From contig NZ_JAUORV010000006.1 of assembly GCF_030548205.1 (NCBI RefSeq), positions 124,001 to 188,000 on the forward strand: a stretch of DNA of 64,000 bases, read 5' to 3'. The position numbers and the translations under genes were made by a program. The notes beneath the pieces were generated by a model. That model had not been told where the DNA came from and ran no database searches. It was given only the letters and a program-made list of their open reading frames with translations. Source of the DNA: Aliiglaciecola sp. 3_MG-2023 (GTDB lineage: Bacteria; Pseudomonadota; Gammaproteobacteria; Enterobacterales; Alteromonadaceae). This document shows, piece after piece, positions 1 through 8,220 of this stretch (positions are counted from its first letter, which is position 1; each line of letters opens with the position of its first letter).

Positions 1-263
1 ACTTTACCAAAAGCTGCGATAGCATCATCTACAAGTTGCTTAACTTGCTCGGGTTTATCTTGCTCGCATCCCAAAGCAACAACGTTGCTGGTACCAAGCT
101 TTTCTATTTCTGCGACTGTTTCTGCTACATTTTCTTTTTTCGACGCTACCGCAATGATATCTGCACCGGCTTGTGCTAAGCCAAGGGCAATAGCGCGTCC
201 TAATCCTCGACTTGCGCCAGTAACTAATGCAACTTTGCCGCTAAGATCAAACATATTACTCAT
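1..263 (-). CDS. kduD: 2-deoxy-D-gluconate 3-dehydrogenase (KduD-type SDR), partial
   Basis: This is the N-terminal part of a short-chain dehydrogenase, cut by the left window edge (about 87 codons visible). The start ATG at 263 is followed by the Rossmann nucleotide-binding motif TGASRGLGRAIA in the first 30 residues. KduD-type enzymes interconvert 2,5-diketo-3-deoxygluconate and 2-keto-3-deoxygluconate with NAD(P)H in cytoplasmic degradation of unsaturated uronates from pectin-like polymers. The assignment rests mainly on the position 14 bases downstream of kduI on the same strand, which is the classical kduI-kduD pairing. The sequence alone shows only the SDR family. The catalytic YxxxK lies outside the window. 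Confidence 0.75.
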   Translation of the reverse strand, partial: MSNMFDLSGKVALVTGASRGLGRAIALGLAQAGADIIAVASKKENVAETVAEIEKLGTSNVVALGCEQDKPEQVKQLVDDAIAAFGK

Positions 264-277
264 AAAACTCACTCCAA

Positions 278-1108
278 TTAAAAAATTTCATCTACAGTAA
301 GGTGATCCATATCTGTAAATTCTTGGTTTTCACCTCCCATTGCCCAACAAAATGTATATGCATTTGTTCCACAACCACTATGAATTGACCAGCTTGGAGA
401 CAATGCGACTTGTTGATTTCGCATCACTAAGGGACGAACATTATCTGCTTCGCCCATAAAGTGAAAAACAATATTTTCAGGGCTTAGGGTGTAATACATA
501 TAATATTCACTTCTTCGTCTGTGAGTATGTGGGGCCATTGTGTTCCACACACTACCAGGTTCAAGGCTTGTAAAACCCATCACTATCTGACACGTATCAA
601 GATTGTCTGGACTGATAGCTTGGTAAATTGTGCGTTTGTTTGATGTTTCCATCGAACCCATATCTATTTTCTTAGCCATGGATTTGGTGATAAGTTTTGT
701 AGGGTATTCTTTGTGTGCAGGGTAACTGACAATATAAAACTTTGCAGGGTTATTGCTATCTTCGCTCTCGAAGGTAATATCTTCGTTTCCTCTGCCAATA
801 TACAAACTATCTTCAAATGCTAACGGATACTCTTTTTGGTTGATGGTTACTTTCCCTTTTCCACCAATGTTTAACACGCCAACCTCTCTGCGTTGGGTGA
901 AATAGCTGCAGGCCAGCTCTTTATGCACCGGTAGCTCAAGCGCTTTGTTGACTGGTACAGCTGATGCGACAACGCCTCTGTCTATGTCTGAGTAAGTCAT
1001 AGGCACTTCATCTTCTGTAAATAAATTATCGACTAAAAAACTACTTCTTAGTTCGCTGCTAGTCATGCGTTTGTATCTAATATTGTCTGCTGAAACTCTT
1101 AAGTCCAC
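278..1108 (-). CDS. kduI: 5-dehydro-4-deoxy-D-glucuronate isomerase (KduI)
   Basis: KduI isomerises 5-keto-4-deoxyuronate, made from unsaturated uronate released by pectate-type lyases, to 2,5-diketo-3-deoxygluconate in the cytoplasm. The 276-residue product has the usual family length and the cupin metal site: a HTHRRRSEYY stretch near residue 190 (two His and a Glu ligand) and a later SIHSGCGT stretch supplying the last His. The C-terminus GGENQEFTDMDHL is typical. I place the start at GTG 1108, six bases after a strong GAGGAG; an in-frame TTG at 1114 abuts that site and is unlikely. It is followed by kduD. A 14-bp palindrome lies just upstream. The substrate could be pectin or another uronate polymer; no lyase is in view. 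Confidence 0.92.
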   Translation of the reverse strand: MDLRVSADNIRYKRMTSSELRSSFLVDNLFTEDEVPMTYSDIDRGVVASAVPVNKALELPVHKELACSYFTQRREVGVLNIGGKGKVTINQKEYPLAFEDSLYIGRGNEDITFESEDSNNPAKFYIVSYPAHKEYPTKLITKSMAKKIDMGSMETSNKRTIYQAISPDNLDTCQIVMGFTSLEPGSVWNTMAPHTHRRRSEYYMYYTLSPENIVFHFMGEADNVRPLVMRNQQVALSPSWSIHSGCGTNAYTFCWAMGGENQEFTDMDHLTVDEIF

Positions 1109-1412
1109 TCTCAACTCCTCGTAAAATTTTACGTTATAAACATCGCGAAAATACGTGCTCTCTTATTTAGAATAATCAATATTGGCTAATCAACATTACT
1201 ATTCCAAATACACGGATTTTTTGGGTCAATATTGATAATATACAGTCATATGTGATTAATATAAAGCAAAGTATATCATTTAAGGGTGAGAGAGTAGAGT
1301 ACTTAAATAGTACAAATTTGAGTACTTGGTATTGAGGGAAGTTAAATTAGTAATTAGTCGATAAAAGTGCTGTTATTTAACACCTAATTTACTATTCTAC
1401 ACAGCATGTTGG
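1109..1412. promoter_or_regulatory. kduI upstream region with palindromes (putative operators)
   Basis: This gap lies between kduI and the upstream DeoR-type gene, both on the minus strand. A perfect 14-bp palindrome, CGTAAAATTTTACG, occupies 1120-1133, directly before the kduI ribosome-binding site. A second palindrome, CAATATTG, occurs twice, at 1177-1184 and 1227-1234, exactly 50 bases apart, which is about five helical turns. These are candidate operators for a sugar-acid-responsive regulator; the DeoR protein next door is the obvious candidate but that is inference. I could not place a convincing sigma70 promoter. The remainder is AT-rich with no open frame. Confidence 0.4.
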
Positions 1413-2210
1413 CTATTCACTGTCAGGAACAGCAACGGTAATTACTTGGATCTTATGTTTTTCAAATAATTCTAAAAATCGGGGTTCGACCTTGTTGTCA
1501 GTTATTAGAATATTAACTTTATCAAGAGAACATAAAATCAAAGAGCTACGTTTACCAATTTTCGAGCTATCCGCTAAAACAATCAGTTGATCTGCCTGTT
1601 TTAATAACTTTTGCTCTGACAGTACCAGCATTGGATCTGTTTCCATCAAGCCAAACTCACCTATCGCAGGTGTGCCCATAAACATTTTACTACCGTGGTA
1701 ATTAGAGATGCCATCGTTTTCAAATGAGCTTAAAATGATACTCTGTTTTCTATATAACTCACCGCCAGGAAGGGTTACTTGATTGTCAGAGTTATCGGCT
1801 AACTCCTGAGCTAGGGCAAACGAATTGGTTAGGATGTTTAAGTGTCTACTAGCAAGGGCGTCTTTCATCATAAAAGTGCTACTTCCACCATTAATAATGA
1901 TTGATTCACCTTCTTCACATAAGGATACGGCTTTCTCAGCTATTAACGCTTTAATATCCTTATTTTGCTCAGTATCGGCCAGAAACACAGAGCCTTTAAG
2001 ATGTCTGCGTTCGTGAATTTGAGACGAAACATTATTTGATTGGGCTCCGCCTCTAATTTTAGTTAACGCTTTTCTTTTTGAAAGTTTAGTAATATCACGA
2101 CGAATAGTCGCTTCTGACGCTTTCAATTTATTTGATAAAACAGGAACAGATGCATAACCCATTTCGGCTAGTAACTCTAGAAGCAAATGATGTCTTTGTT
2201 TTTCAAGCAT
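1413..2210 (-). CDS. DeoR/GlpR-family transcriptional regulator
   Basis: A 265-residue sugar-metabolism repressor. Residues 1-60 form the DeoR winged helix-turn-helix (KLKASEATIRRDITKLSKR contains the recognition helix), followed by the short linker ending RGGAQ. The rest is the DeoRC effector domain, related to ribose-5-phosphate isomerase, with the NGGSST stretch near residue 110 expected to bind a phosphorylated sugar. An AAGGA ribosome-binding site sits eight bases before ATG 2210. It lies upstream of kduI on the same strand with a gap of about 300 bases, so control of the kdu genes is plausible. The effector cannot be read from the sequence. Confidence 0.88.
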   Translation of the reverse strand: MLEKQRHHLLLELLAEMGYASVPVLSNKLKASEATIRRDITKLSKRKALTKIRGGAQSNNVSSQIHERRHLKGSVFLADTEQNKDIKALIAEKAVSLCEEGESIIINGGSSTFMMKDALASRHLNILTNSFALAQELADNSDNQVTLPGGELYRKQSIILSSFENDGISNYHGSKMFMGTPAIGEFGLMETDPMLVLSEQKLLKQADQLIVLADSSKIGKRSSLILCSLDKVNILITDNKVEPRFLELFEKHKIQVITVAVPDSE

Positions 2211-2622
2211 TTAATTAATCCTTTTTACATTATCTTCATATCCTAACCTAATTTGACAATTAAAGACATAATGTGAAAATTATTTATTTTAATTAATTAT
2301 CGATATTATAAATGAGGTGAAATTAAGTTATAAGGTTTACTAGGAGTATTGTTCAAAATGATGGCATTAATGCCTTCTGAATTTGCAGATTGTGGGGCAA
2401 ATTAACCGAGTATTTACCTATTTCCAGCACAGGTTTGTCGGGAGAGAATGATAAAGGTTTCTGGCAAGTTTGAGTGTTGGTTTATTTCAGTAATGCAGTT
2501 AGTTCAACGTTTCTTAGGTTTTTGTATCCTTATGTTTTCTAGCTATGTTAAATCCAGCCTGTACTAGCCTATGCTAGCTAGTTCAGGCTGTTGCATCATA
2601 TAAGTTAATGACTCTAGGTGTG
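2211..2622. other. 412-bp intergenic region between DeoR gene and cupin gene
   Basis: AT-rich sequence containing the DeoR-gene promoter region at its left end. A 15-codon frame at 2358-2405 (MMALMPSEF...) follows an AGGAG about eleven bases upstream, but it is too short to call a gene. An imperfect inverted repeat at 2556-2589 (AGCCTG...CTAGC / GCTAG...CAGGCT) lies about 34 bases beyond the stop of the cupin gene on the minus strand and might act as its terminator, although no T-run follows. Nothing else is recognisable. Confidence 0.5.
2556..2589. repeat. Imperfect inverted repeat, possible 3' hairpin
   Basis: The outer arms AGCCTG and CAGGCT and the inner arms CTAGC and GCTAG surround a CTAT loop, with unpaired bases between them. 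It lies downstream of the minus-strand cupin gene. A weak terminator is possible, but the U-tract is missing on that strand. Confidence 0.35.
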
Positions 2623-3456
2623 TTAATTTGCAACGATCTTAAATGTTCCTTTTGAGCGCACATAGAGAATGCTTTCATTTGTGGTGGCTATATTGTGGCT
2701 GAAATTGCCAGATGAATTGAACATTGAACCAGCCTGTAGATCCTTGGATTGGCGCATCTCTATGGAATCATAATTAACGTTACCCTGGATGACAACTGCC
2801 TTGAACTCAGTGGTTTTACTGCTGATTTTTCCGCTAAAGTTCGCAGGAAGTTTTATTAGGCTTCCGCTAAGTTGCTCCGATTTGTGGCTTTTCCAAAGGT
2901 TTGCAAGCTGTACGTTATCGCCGTCAATTAAATTTGTTTCTCTTTGTGTTAACCACACTAAATTAGAAGAGTGCACATTAATGGGTCTCTCGCCATTGTC
3001 ATATTGCTCGTCAACTGATTTAACTAAGTATGGACCACTGTCAATTTCCAAATAGATTAAATTTGATTCTCCATTGGCCGCGGTAATGTGGTTTTCTCCT
3101 GCCGGTTGTGTCCAGAATGAGGTTTTGGGTAGCCACATGTGGTCTGCGTTGGGGTCATCATTGTGCATTAAACCTTGGATCACAATTCCCCGATAGGAGA
3201 TGTTGTGAATATGCGGCGGTGAAGAAAATCCTTTGTTGAATTTTACCAACATACCGGTAGCGACATTTTTCGTTCTGTCTCCCCATAAATCCGCTGCTCC
3301 AGGACTCTTATCGCCGCGTAATGGGTTCAAATAACCCCATTTAATCTCTGCAGCATCAATCACTTTCGATTGATTTTTTGGGCTCTGTGCCATGCTTGTG
3401 GAGCTGAAAATAACGAGGCTTATGATTAGCGCTGCGCGTCGTATAGACATGTTCAT
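2623..3456 (-). CDS. Exported DUF4437-type cupin protein
   Basis: A 277-residue protein with a clear signal peptide: basic MSIRR, a hydrophobic AALIISLVIF core and a cleavage site near SMAQ. The mature part has two cupin-like halves. The first carries HIHNISYRGIVIQG, resembling a cupin His-box, and a later GENHITAANGES stretch; the second half repeats the pattern more weakly (TEFKAVVIQGNV). This matches the DUF4437 family of periplasmic cupins, whose function is unknown to me. It is the last gene of a minus-strand series behind the MDR, SDR and LLM genes (gap of 89 bases), so co-expression is likely. No catalytic activity can be assigned. Confidence 0.75.
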   Translation of the reverse strand: MNMSIRRAALIISLVIFSSTSMAQSPKNQSKVIDAAEIKWGYLNPLRGDKSPGAADLWGDRTKNVATGMLVKFNKGFSSPPHIHNISYRGIVIQGLMHNDDPNADHMWLPKTSFWTQPAGENHITAANGESNLIYLEIDSGPYLVKSVDEQYDNGERPINVHSSNLVWLTQRETNLIDGDNVQLANLWKSHKSEQLSGSLIKLPANFSGKISSKTTEFKAVVIQGNVNYDSIEMRQSKDLQAGSMFNSSGNFSHNIATTNESILYVRSKGTFKIVAN

Positions 3457-3545
3457 CGTATGTACCTTTAAATGTATTTCTATTTTAATTACGTTTGTTA
3501 CATTAAATCGCGAATTAGGTGACTGTTGATTTTTGCAATAATAAA

Positions 3546-4532
3546 TTAAATATTGATAACCACTTTACCCATTGCTTTGCCACTTTCTAAACGCTTGTGT
3601 GCTTTGCCTACATCTGCCAAAAAGAAAACTGAATCGTCGAGTACGGGCTTTAGATCACCGGCTTCAACTATGCTTGTTAAGGCTTTCAAAATAGCGCCAT
3701 GCTTTTCACGATGGAAATCATGTAACATGGGAATTAACATGAATACCACGTGTAAAGACAGTCCTTTGAAGTGAGCAGTGGTTAAATCAAGTTCAACCAT
3801 GGAGACAGTTGATGCAACTTGGCCATTGAGTGCTGCAGCTTCAAAAGATTTAGCCATATTTGCGCCACCGACTGAGTCAAATACAAGGTCGAAACCGGCA
3901 CCATTGGTGTGTTTTTGCACGTAGTCTTCAACTGATTCTGTGACATAGTTTATGGGTGTCGCACCGAGTTGTTGAATCATTTCCAGCTGCACATTGCCGC
4001 CACCTGTTGAAAATACATTAGCGCCAAAATGGCGTGCAAGCTGAATGGCGACGTGGCCTACACCACCAGAACCGCCGTGAACCAATACATTTTGACCTGC
4101 TTTTATTCCTGCTCGTTGTAAACCTTCATAAGCGGTAATCGCGACTAGCGGTAACGCTGCTGCTTCTCGCATGTTCAGATTTTTCGGTTTGAGTCCAATT
4201 AGATTGGCGTCTGCGACAATATACTCGGCTAGTGTCCCTGGAAGATCGGCTAGCCCGCCGGCGCAACCATAGACTTCATCGCCAATATTGTATTCGCTTA
4301 CGTTTTCGCCAACCTCTTCAATAACCCCAGCAAAATCCATCCCTAATAATGCAGGTGCAGCGGGTGAAAGAGGTAACTCTGGTCCCATCTGACGGATCAT
4401 TGTGTCTACGGTATTGACGCTGGTCGCCTCAATTTTAACTCGCACATGCCCCGGCTTTAGTGCTGGTTTAGGGAGTTCCATTGATTCAAATACATCAGAA
4501 TCGCCAAAGTTGTTTACGATCATTGCTTTCAT
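3546..4532 (-). CDS. Zinc-independent MDR oxidoreductase (quinone oxidoreductase-like)
   Basis: A 328-residue medium-chain dehydrogenase/reductase. The N-terminal GroES-like domain has the typical PALKPGHVRVKIEATSVN opening and LLGMDFAGVIEEVG. The nucleotide-binding motif GGSGGVGHVAIQLA near residue 155 is that of NADPH:quinone oxidoreductases, and the catalytic-zinc Cys/His set of true alcohol dehydrogenases is not apparent. It probably reduces an enone, quinone or aldehyde with NAD(P)H in the cytoplasm. It follows the SDR gene on the same strand with a gap of 74 bases and precedes the cupin gene. The substrate cannot be inferred. Confidence 0.85.
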   Translation of the reverse strand: MKAMIVNNFGDSDVFESMELPKPALKPGHVRVKIEATSVNTVDTMIRQMGPELPLSPAAPALLGMDFAGVIEEVGENVSEYNIGDEVYGCAGGLADLPGTLAEYIVADANLIGLKPKNLNMREAAALPLVAITAYEGLQRAGIKAGQNVLVHGGSGGVGHVAIQLARHFGANVFSTGGGNVQLEMIQQLGATPINYVTESVEDYVQKHTNGAGFDLVFDSVGGANMAKSFEAAALNGQVASTVSMVELDLTTAHFKGLSLHVVFMLIPMLHDFHREKHGAILKALTSIVEAGDLKPVLDDSVFFLADVGKAHKRLESGKAMGKVVINI

Positions 4533-4606
4533 GTTTTGTTACCCTTAGTAGATTTACTGTTTAATTTAAAATAAAGAGATGAGTGTATTCTGCTACTTTA
4601 TTGCGA

Positions 4607-5422
4607 CTAGGCTTTGACGCCGAGTCGAGCCAGCACATCTTCCATGGCGGAAAGCAAAGCTGTATTTTTGGCGAGATCAAGTGCATCGGGATGGGGTTGT
4701 GACCAATTGCCAATATCGTTATCAAAATATTTGCCTGTGGCAGAGGCAAACTCGTCACTCAATGCAGCTCGTACTAAAATGTCCGCGCCAATTTGCAAGT
4801 CTTTTCCCTTTGAACCATAAGCTTCTTTAACCATTTTGCTGCCCAGAAAAGACGCAGGGTTGATAGCAATAAAAACCGGAGCGTTGCTGCTGTTTTCTTT
4901 CGCTAATTGGAATGTCCACATTGTTAGCGCTAGTTTACTTTGCGCATATGCATCGCTATCTGATAGAGACTGTTCGCCCTGTATGGCTTTCAGATTGACG
5001 GGGGCTTGAGCGGCGGAAGAAAGGTTGATAACCCGGCCACTAGCATTGAACAGTGGTAATATTTTCCGAGTTAATAAATAAGGGGCGAGGGTATTTACCA
5101 TAAAACGAATATCGTAGCCTTCGTCTGTTATTGGATTAGGTACTTTGAAAACACCAGCGTTGTTTATCAATACATCAATAGCACTGACCTTTTGTTGTAT
5201 ATCAGATACCATTTTTTCCACATCCGATAAATTTGCCAAGTCTGATTTGAACAACTCGATAGACGTGTTTGGGTTAAGTTTTAAAAGCGTTTCTTTAGTC
5301 TGCGCGAGTTTTGCGCCATTGCGACCGTGTAGCAATAAGGTATGACCTTGAGTAGCAAACACTTTAGCGGTTTGCAAACCAATACCGTCGGTTGCACCTG
5401 TAAGTAAAATTGTTTTTTTCAT
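4607..5422 (-). CDS. Short-chain dehydrogenase/reductase
   Basis: A 271-residue classical-to-extended SDR resembling retinol-dehydrogenase/WWOX-type bacterial enzymes. The cofactor motif TGATDGIG is at residues 8-15, NNAG near 88 and the catalytic YAQSK near 157, preceded by the usual Ser in LSSAAQ. Expected activity is NAD(P)-dependent carbonyl or alcohol redox chemistry. It starts four bases after the stop of the upstream LLM gene, so the two are almost certainly co-transcribed and coupled. The substrate is unknown. Confidence 0.85.
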   Translation of the reverse strand: MKKTILLTGATDGIGLQTAKVFATQGHTLLLHGRNGAKLAQTKETLLKLNPNTSIELFKSDLANLSDVEKMVSDIQQKVSAIDVLINNAGVFKVPNPITDEGYDIRFMVNTLAPYLLTRKILPLFNASGRVINLSSAAQAPVNLKAIQGEQSLSDSDAYAQSKLALTMWTFQLAKENSSNAPVFIAINPASFLGSKMVKEAYGSKGKDLQIGADILVRAALSDEFASATGKYFDNDIGNWSQPHPDALDLAKNTALLSAMEDVLARLGVKA

Positions 5423-5426
5423 TTAT

Positions 5427-6407
5427 CTAGTCCTTTTGCTTGAATGCCCGAAGCACAACGTCTGCTATTTCCGCTAGGGTTTCTTCGGTATTTCGCTTGT
5501 TAAAGCGCAGGTTTAAGGCTATGTGATTGACGCCAATCTCTTCTCTAGCTTTGAGGTATTTACACAGTTGATTAATGCCTAGCTTATAACCCAGGTGAAT
5601 TGGTTGGGGTAAACTGTCAGGGTTTTTGTCTAAATCAATATAAAGAGGCTCCATGACTGGACGGGGGGCGCTACTTTGGTTTTGACTATTGTCCCTTAGT
5701 TGCTGAATAAATTGCTGCTGCAGTTGTTGTGCTCTAGGGTAGGTAATCCACCCGTCACCATGTTCTGCTAACCAACTTGGAGATTGCTGGGATGAGCCAG
5801 TTATCAGCAAAGGTAAACGACGATTTTGAGGTTTAGGCAGCATGTCGATATTTCCTGCCGCTTTTCCAAAAGTATTATCAAATTTTGGATTAGAACCTGC
5901 CAGACGACGAATATATTCATAACTTTCTCGAAATAGTTTTCCACGGTCATGATATGACACATTCATGGCCGGATATTCTTCTGGACGATCACCACTGGCG
6001 ATCCCTAAAATCAGCCGTCCTCCAGAGAGTTGGTCAACAGAAGCCGCTGCCTTTGCAACATGTGCGGGATGCCTAAGGGGTAAAATCAAACTGGCAACGC
6101 CAAGGGCTATGTCTGACGTTTGTCCAGCCAGTAAGCCAAGATATACAAAGGGATCGAGTAACTGCCCGGCATCACCAAAAGATGGGACGTTAAAGGGTAC
6201 ATCTCGCAACCACACCGCTGAGAATCCTAATTTTTCAGCTAATTGAACCCGTTCCACATGAGCATGCATTGACGGTACAGAATTTGTTGCGTAATTCTCA
6301 ATGGGAACCACCAGGCCGATAGATAGCTTGCCTAGTTTGAATACACTATTGAAGCCTCGGTTAATGCTAGGAAAAGCAGTTTCATTGTATTTAGCTTGAA
6401 CTAACAA
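5427..6407 (-). CDS. LLM-class (luciferase-like) flavin-dependent oxidoreductase
   Basis: A 326-residue TIM-barrel flavoprotein of the bacterial luciferase-like family. Characteristic stretches are AEKLGFSAVWLRDVPF, DPFVYLGLLAGQTSDIALGV, LRHPAHVAKAAASVDQLSGGR and LGIASGDRPEEYPAM. Such proteins use reduced FMN or F420; in a gammaproteobacterium FMNH2 supplied by a separate reductase is likely. It is first in a minus-strand operon with an SDR (4-base gap), an MDR reductase and a cupin, and it diverges from a LysR regulator that probably controls it. Monooxygenase rather than dehydrogenase activity is inferred from family only. Confidence 0.85.
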   Translation of the reverse strand: MLVQAKYNETAFPSINRGFNSVFKLGKLSIGLVVPIENYATNSVPSMHAHVERVQLAEKLGFSAVWLRDVPFNVPSFGDAGQLLDPFVYLGLLAGQTSDIALGVASLILPLRHPAHVAKAAASVDQLSGGRLILGIASGDRPEEYPAMNVSYHDRGKLFRESYEYIRRLAGSNPKFDNTFGKAAGNIDMLPKPQNRRLPLLITGSSQQSPSWLAEHGDGWITYPRAQQLQQQFIQQLRDNSQNQSSAPRPVMEPLYIDLDKNPDSLPQPIHLGYKLGINQLCKYLKAREEIGVNHIALNLRFNKRNTEETLAEIADVVLRAFKQKD

Positions 6408-6532
6408 GGTGACTCCTTAAAGTAGAGGTTCAGAACGATCCTGAATAATTTGATGAACTTATGGTATTGGTTTTGATATGATGTATAAATGGCTATTATA
6501 AGTAATCAGAATTCTGTTTTTGGATATAATAA

Positions 6533-7441
6533 GTGGACACAAGTGGCGTTCGACTCTTCGTTTTGGCAGCAGATATGCTCAATATCAGTGCTGCAGGTCG
6601 CAAGTTAGGGCTAGCACCGTCTGTTGCTAGTGCACGACTATCTAAACTTGAAATTCAATTAAAGGCAGATTTATTTCACCGATCAACCCGTAAGGTCAGT
6701 TTATCCATAGAAGGGGCTGAGTTTCTTCCATTCGCAAGAGAAATAATAGCACAAGAGGATGCCGCTTATGCGGCCCTAGGTCGGGGTAATTCTAATGTAA
6801 GCGGTACGCTCAGATTCGCATCTTCCAGTACCTTTGCTCAGCGTTATATCGTGCCAATACTGCCTGAGTTTTTACAATGCTATCCAGATGTAAATGTTGA
6901 GCTAAAACTCTCGGATACCCAGGTGAATCTAATTGATGGTGGTTTTGATTTAGCGCTACGTAATTATGCAGTAGAAGACAGCAGTTTAATTGGCAGAAGG
7001 CTGGCAAAAGATACCCGAGTATTATGCGCGTCACCGGATTATCTAGAAAGAAACGGTATACCCCACAGCCCCGACGATTTGAATCATCATCAATTGTTGA
7101 TCTTTATGAATTCCAAACCAAGAAGGTTAATATCTTTAACTGGTAAACAGGAATACTCGTTTCCTCCTGCAAAGAGTCTATCTCGTGTCGTGTGCGACGA
7201 TGGCGCTAGTATGCGAATAGCAGCCATTGCTGGTGGAGGAATTTGTATGAGTTCCATCTGGAATATTCATGCTGAATTAAAGCAAGGTAGCTTAGTAAAG
7301 GTACTGCCAGACTACCAAATTGATGATCATGCTGCTATTTGGCTTGTCTATCCAAAATCCAACGTTCTGACTTCTAAAGTTAGGGTATTCATTGACTTTC
7401 TAATTGAAAAAATTGCCAGTCCGCCAATTTGGGAAACTTAA
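6533..7441 (+). CDS. LysR-family transcriptional regulator
   Basis: A 302-residue LysR regulator: winged helix-turn-helix at residues 1-60 (NISAAGRKLGLAPSVASARLSKLE) and a periplasmic-binding-protein-like effector domain from about 90 onward (FASSSTFAQRYIVPILPEFLQCYPDVNVEL). The start is GTG 6533; the codon before it in frame is TAA, so no earlier start exists. The next candidate, ATG 6572, would cut into the DNA-binding domain. It is divergent from the LLM-SDR-MDR-cupin operon across 125 bases, the usual arrangement of a LysR regulator and its target. The inducer is unknown. Confidence 0.9.
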   Translation: MDTSGVRLFVLAADMLNISAAGRKLGLAPSVASARLSKLEIQLKADLFHRSTRKVSLSIEGAEFLPFAREIIAQEDAAYAALGRGNSNVSGTLRFASSSTFAQRYIVPILPEFLQCYPDVNVELKLSDTQVNLIDGGFDLALRNYAVEDSSLIGRRLAKDTRVLCASPDYLERNGIPHSPDDLNHHQLLIFMNSKPRRLISLTGKQEYSFPPAKSLSRVVCDDGASMRIAAIAGGGICMSSIWNIHAELKQGSLVKVLPDYQIDDHAAIWLVYPKSNVLTSKVRVFIDFLIEKIASPPIWET

Positions 7442-7732
7442 ACCTGGCTTCAATAGGGTCTATTCAGTCAAATTTGAATGCTATTGGGTGTTCTAAATCC
7501 TTTTTAATCTAGTGCATTTGCTGAATAACAAAAGACAAACTAAAAGCATAAGTGAGTAGGGAAGTTGTTGTTAAACCTTTAACGGCAAAGACTACCCATT
7601 CTTAATATTATGTCATCGTGCTTTGTCAGCTTAATCACATTTCCAAATACGCCTCGTTGTGAATAAAAAATCATACTTTTCAAATGCTTTGAAACAAGAA
7701 TTAAAACTAAGCAAATAATTTTGAATTTAGCG

Positions 7733-7761
7733 TTGACCTTAGTAGTGTAATTGTCTAATCT
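7733..7761 (+). promoter_or_regulatory. Putative sigma70 promoter of the Fur-controlled pair
   Basis: A -35 element TTGACC (7733-7738) and a -10 element TAATCT (7756-7761) are separated by the ideal 17 bases. Transcription would begin near 7768, inside the Fur box and about 27 bases before ATG 7795. Confidence 0.6.
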
Positions 7762-7764
7762 AAA

Positions 7765-7779
7765 TGATAATGATTATCA
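7765..7779. promoter_or_regulatory. Fur box (perfect 7-1-7 palindrome)
   Basis: TGATAAT-G-ATTATCA is an exact 7-1-7 inverted repeat identical in form to the established Fur recognition unit. It overlaps the predicted transcription start of the following gene, which is the usual place for iron-dependent repression by Fe-Fur. Confidence 0.85.
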
Positions 7780-7794
7780 ATTAGGTTTGTTGGC

Positions 7795-8199
7795 ATGTAT
7801 TGTTATACTTTTTCGTGTTTGGAAATGGCGGTTAAAAATCCTTCTAAAGACGCCGAACTGGAACTCATAAATCGATATGTACACGCGGGTTTAGAAAGAG
7901 CTAAAGCAATGGGCAATATCAAAGAGACTAAAACTGCGCACTTGCGGATCCTTGATACCTTATTGCATGTAGTATGCGATAGCTTGCTATCCACATCATG
8001 GCGTAAATATTGTTATCGCATGGTTCAACGTCTGAAACCGCTGTTATTTGAGATACTAGATAAGCGTCAATACCAACGAAAAATGGCGCAAATTAGTCTG
8101 CTTCATAATTATTTTATTGCTTATACACAGGGAGCAGATACAACCGATTTAAAAGCCTGTGTACCTCACATATTTTCTTATAATCCACCACGTAAATAA
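7795..8199 (+). CDS. Hypothetical protein, first gene of a Fur-regulated pair
   Basis: A 134-residue soluble protein, probably all-helical, which I do not recognise. It has no signal peptide or membrane segment. It is basic in the middle (SWRKYCYRMVQRLKPLL, DKRQYQRKMAQ) and has a leucine-rich central helix (HLRILDTLLHVVCDSLL). Two starts are possible: ATG 7795 (AGG nine bases upstream) or ATG 7825 (MAVKNPSK...), which would give 124 residues. Promoter and Fur box immediately upstream mean expression is probably induced by iron limitation. It precedes the next unknown gene by 21 bases, so the two should act together. No function can be claimed. Confidence 0.75.
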   Translation: MYCYTFSCLEMAVKNPSKDAELELINRYVHAGLERAKAMGNIKETKTAHLRILDTLLHVVCDSLLSTSWRKYCYRMVQRLKPLLFEILDKRQYQRKMAQISLLHNYFIAYTQGADTTDLKACVPHIFSYNPPRK

Positions 8200-8220
8200 T
8201 CAACATCGCGAGGTTTTTGC

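Larger units (their letters stand above)
7442..7794. other. 353-bp intergenic region holding a Fur-controlled promoter
   Basis: The first 290 bases after the LysR gene are AT-rich, with no open frame, no clear terminator and no RNA gene that I can recognise. The last 60 bases hold a sigma70-like promoter and a perfect Fur palindrome, listed separately, driving the next two genes. Confidence 0.6.

Noticed and set aside
2358-2405. 15-codon frame with an upstream AGGAG
   Set aside because: Too short, with wide spacing and no recognisable features; could be chance or a gene remnant.
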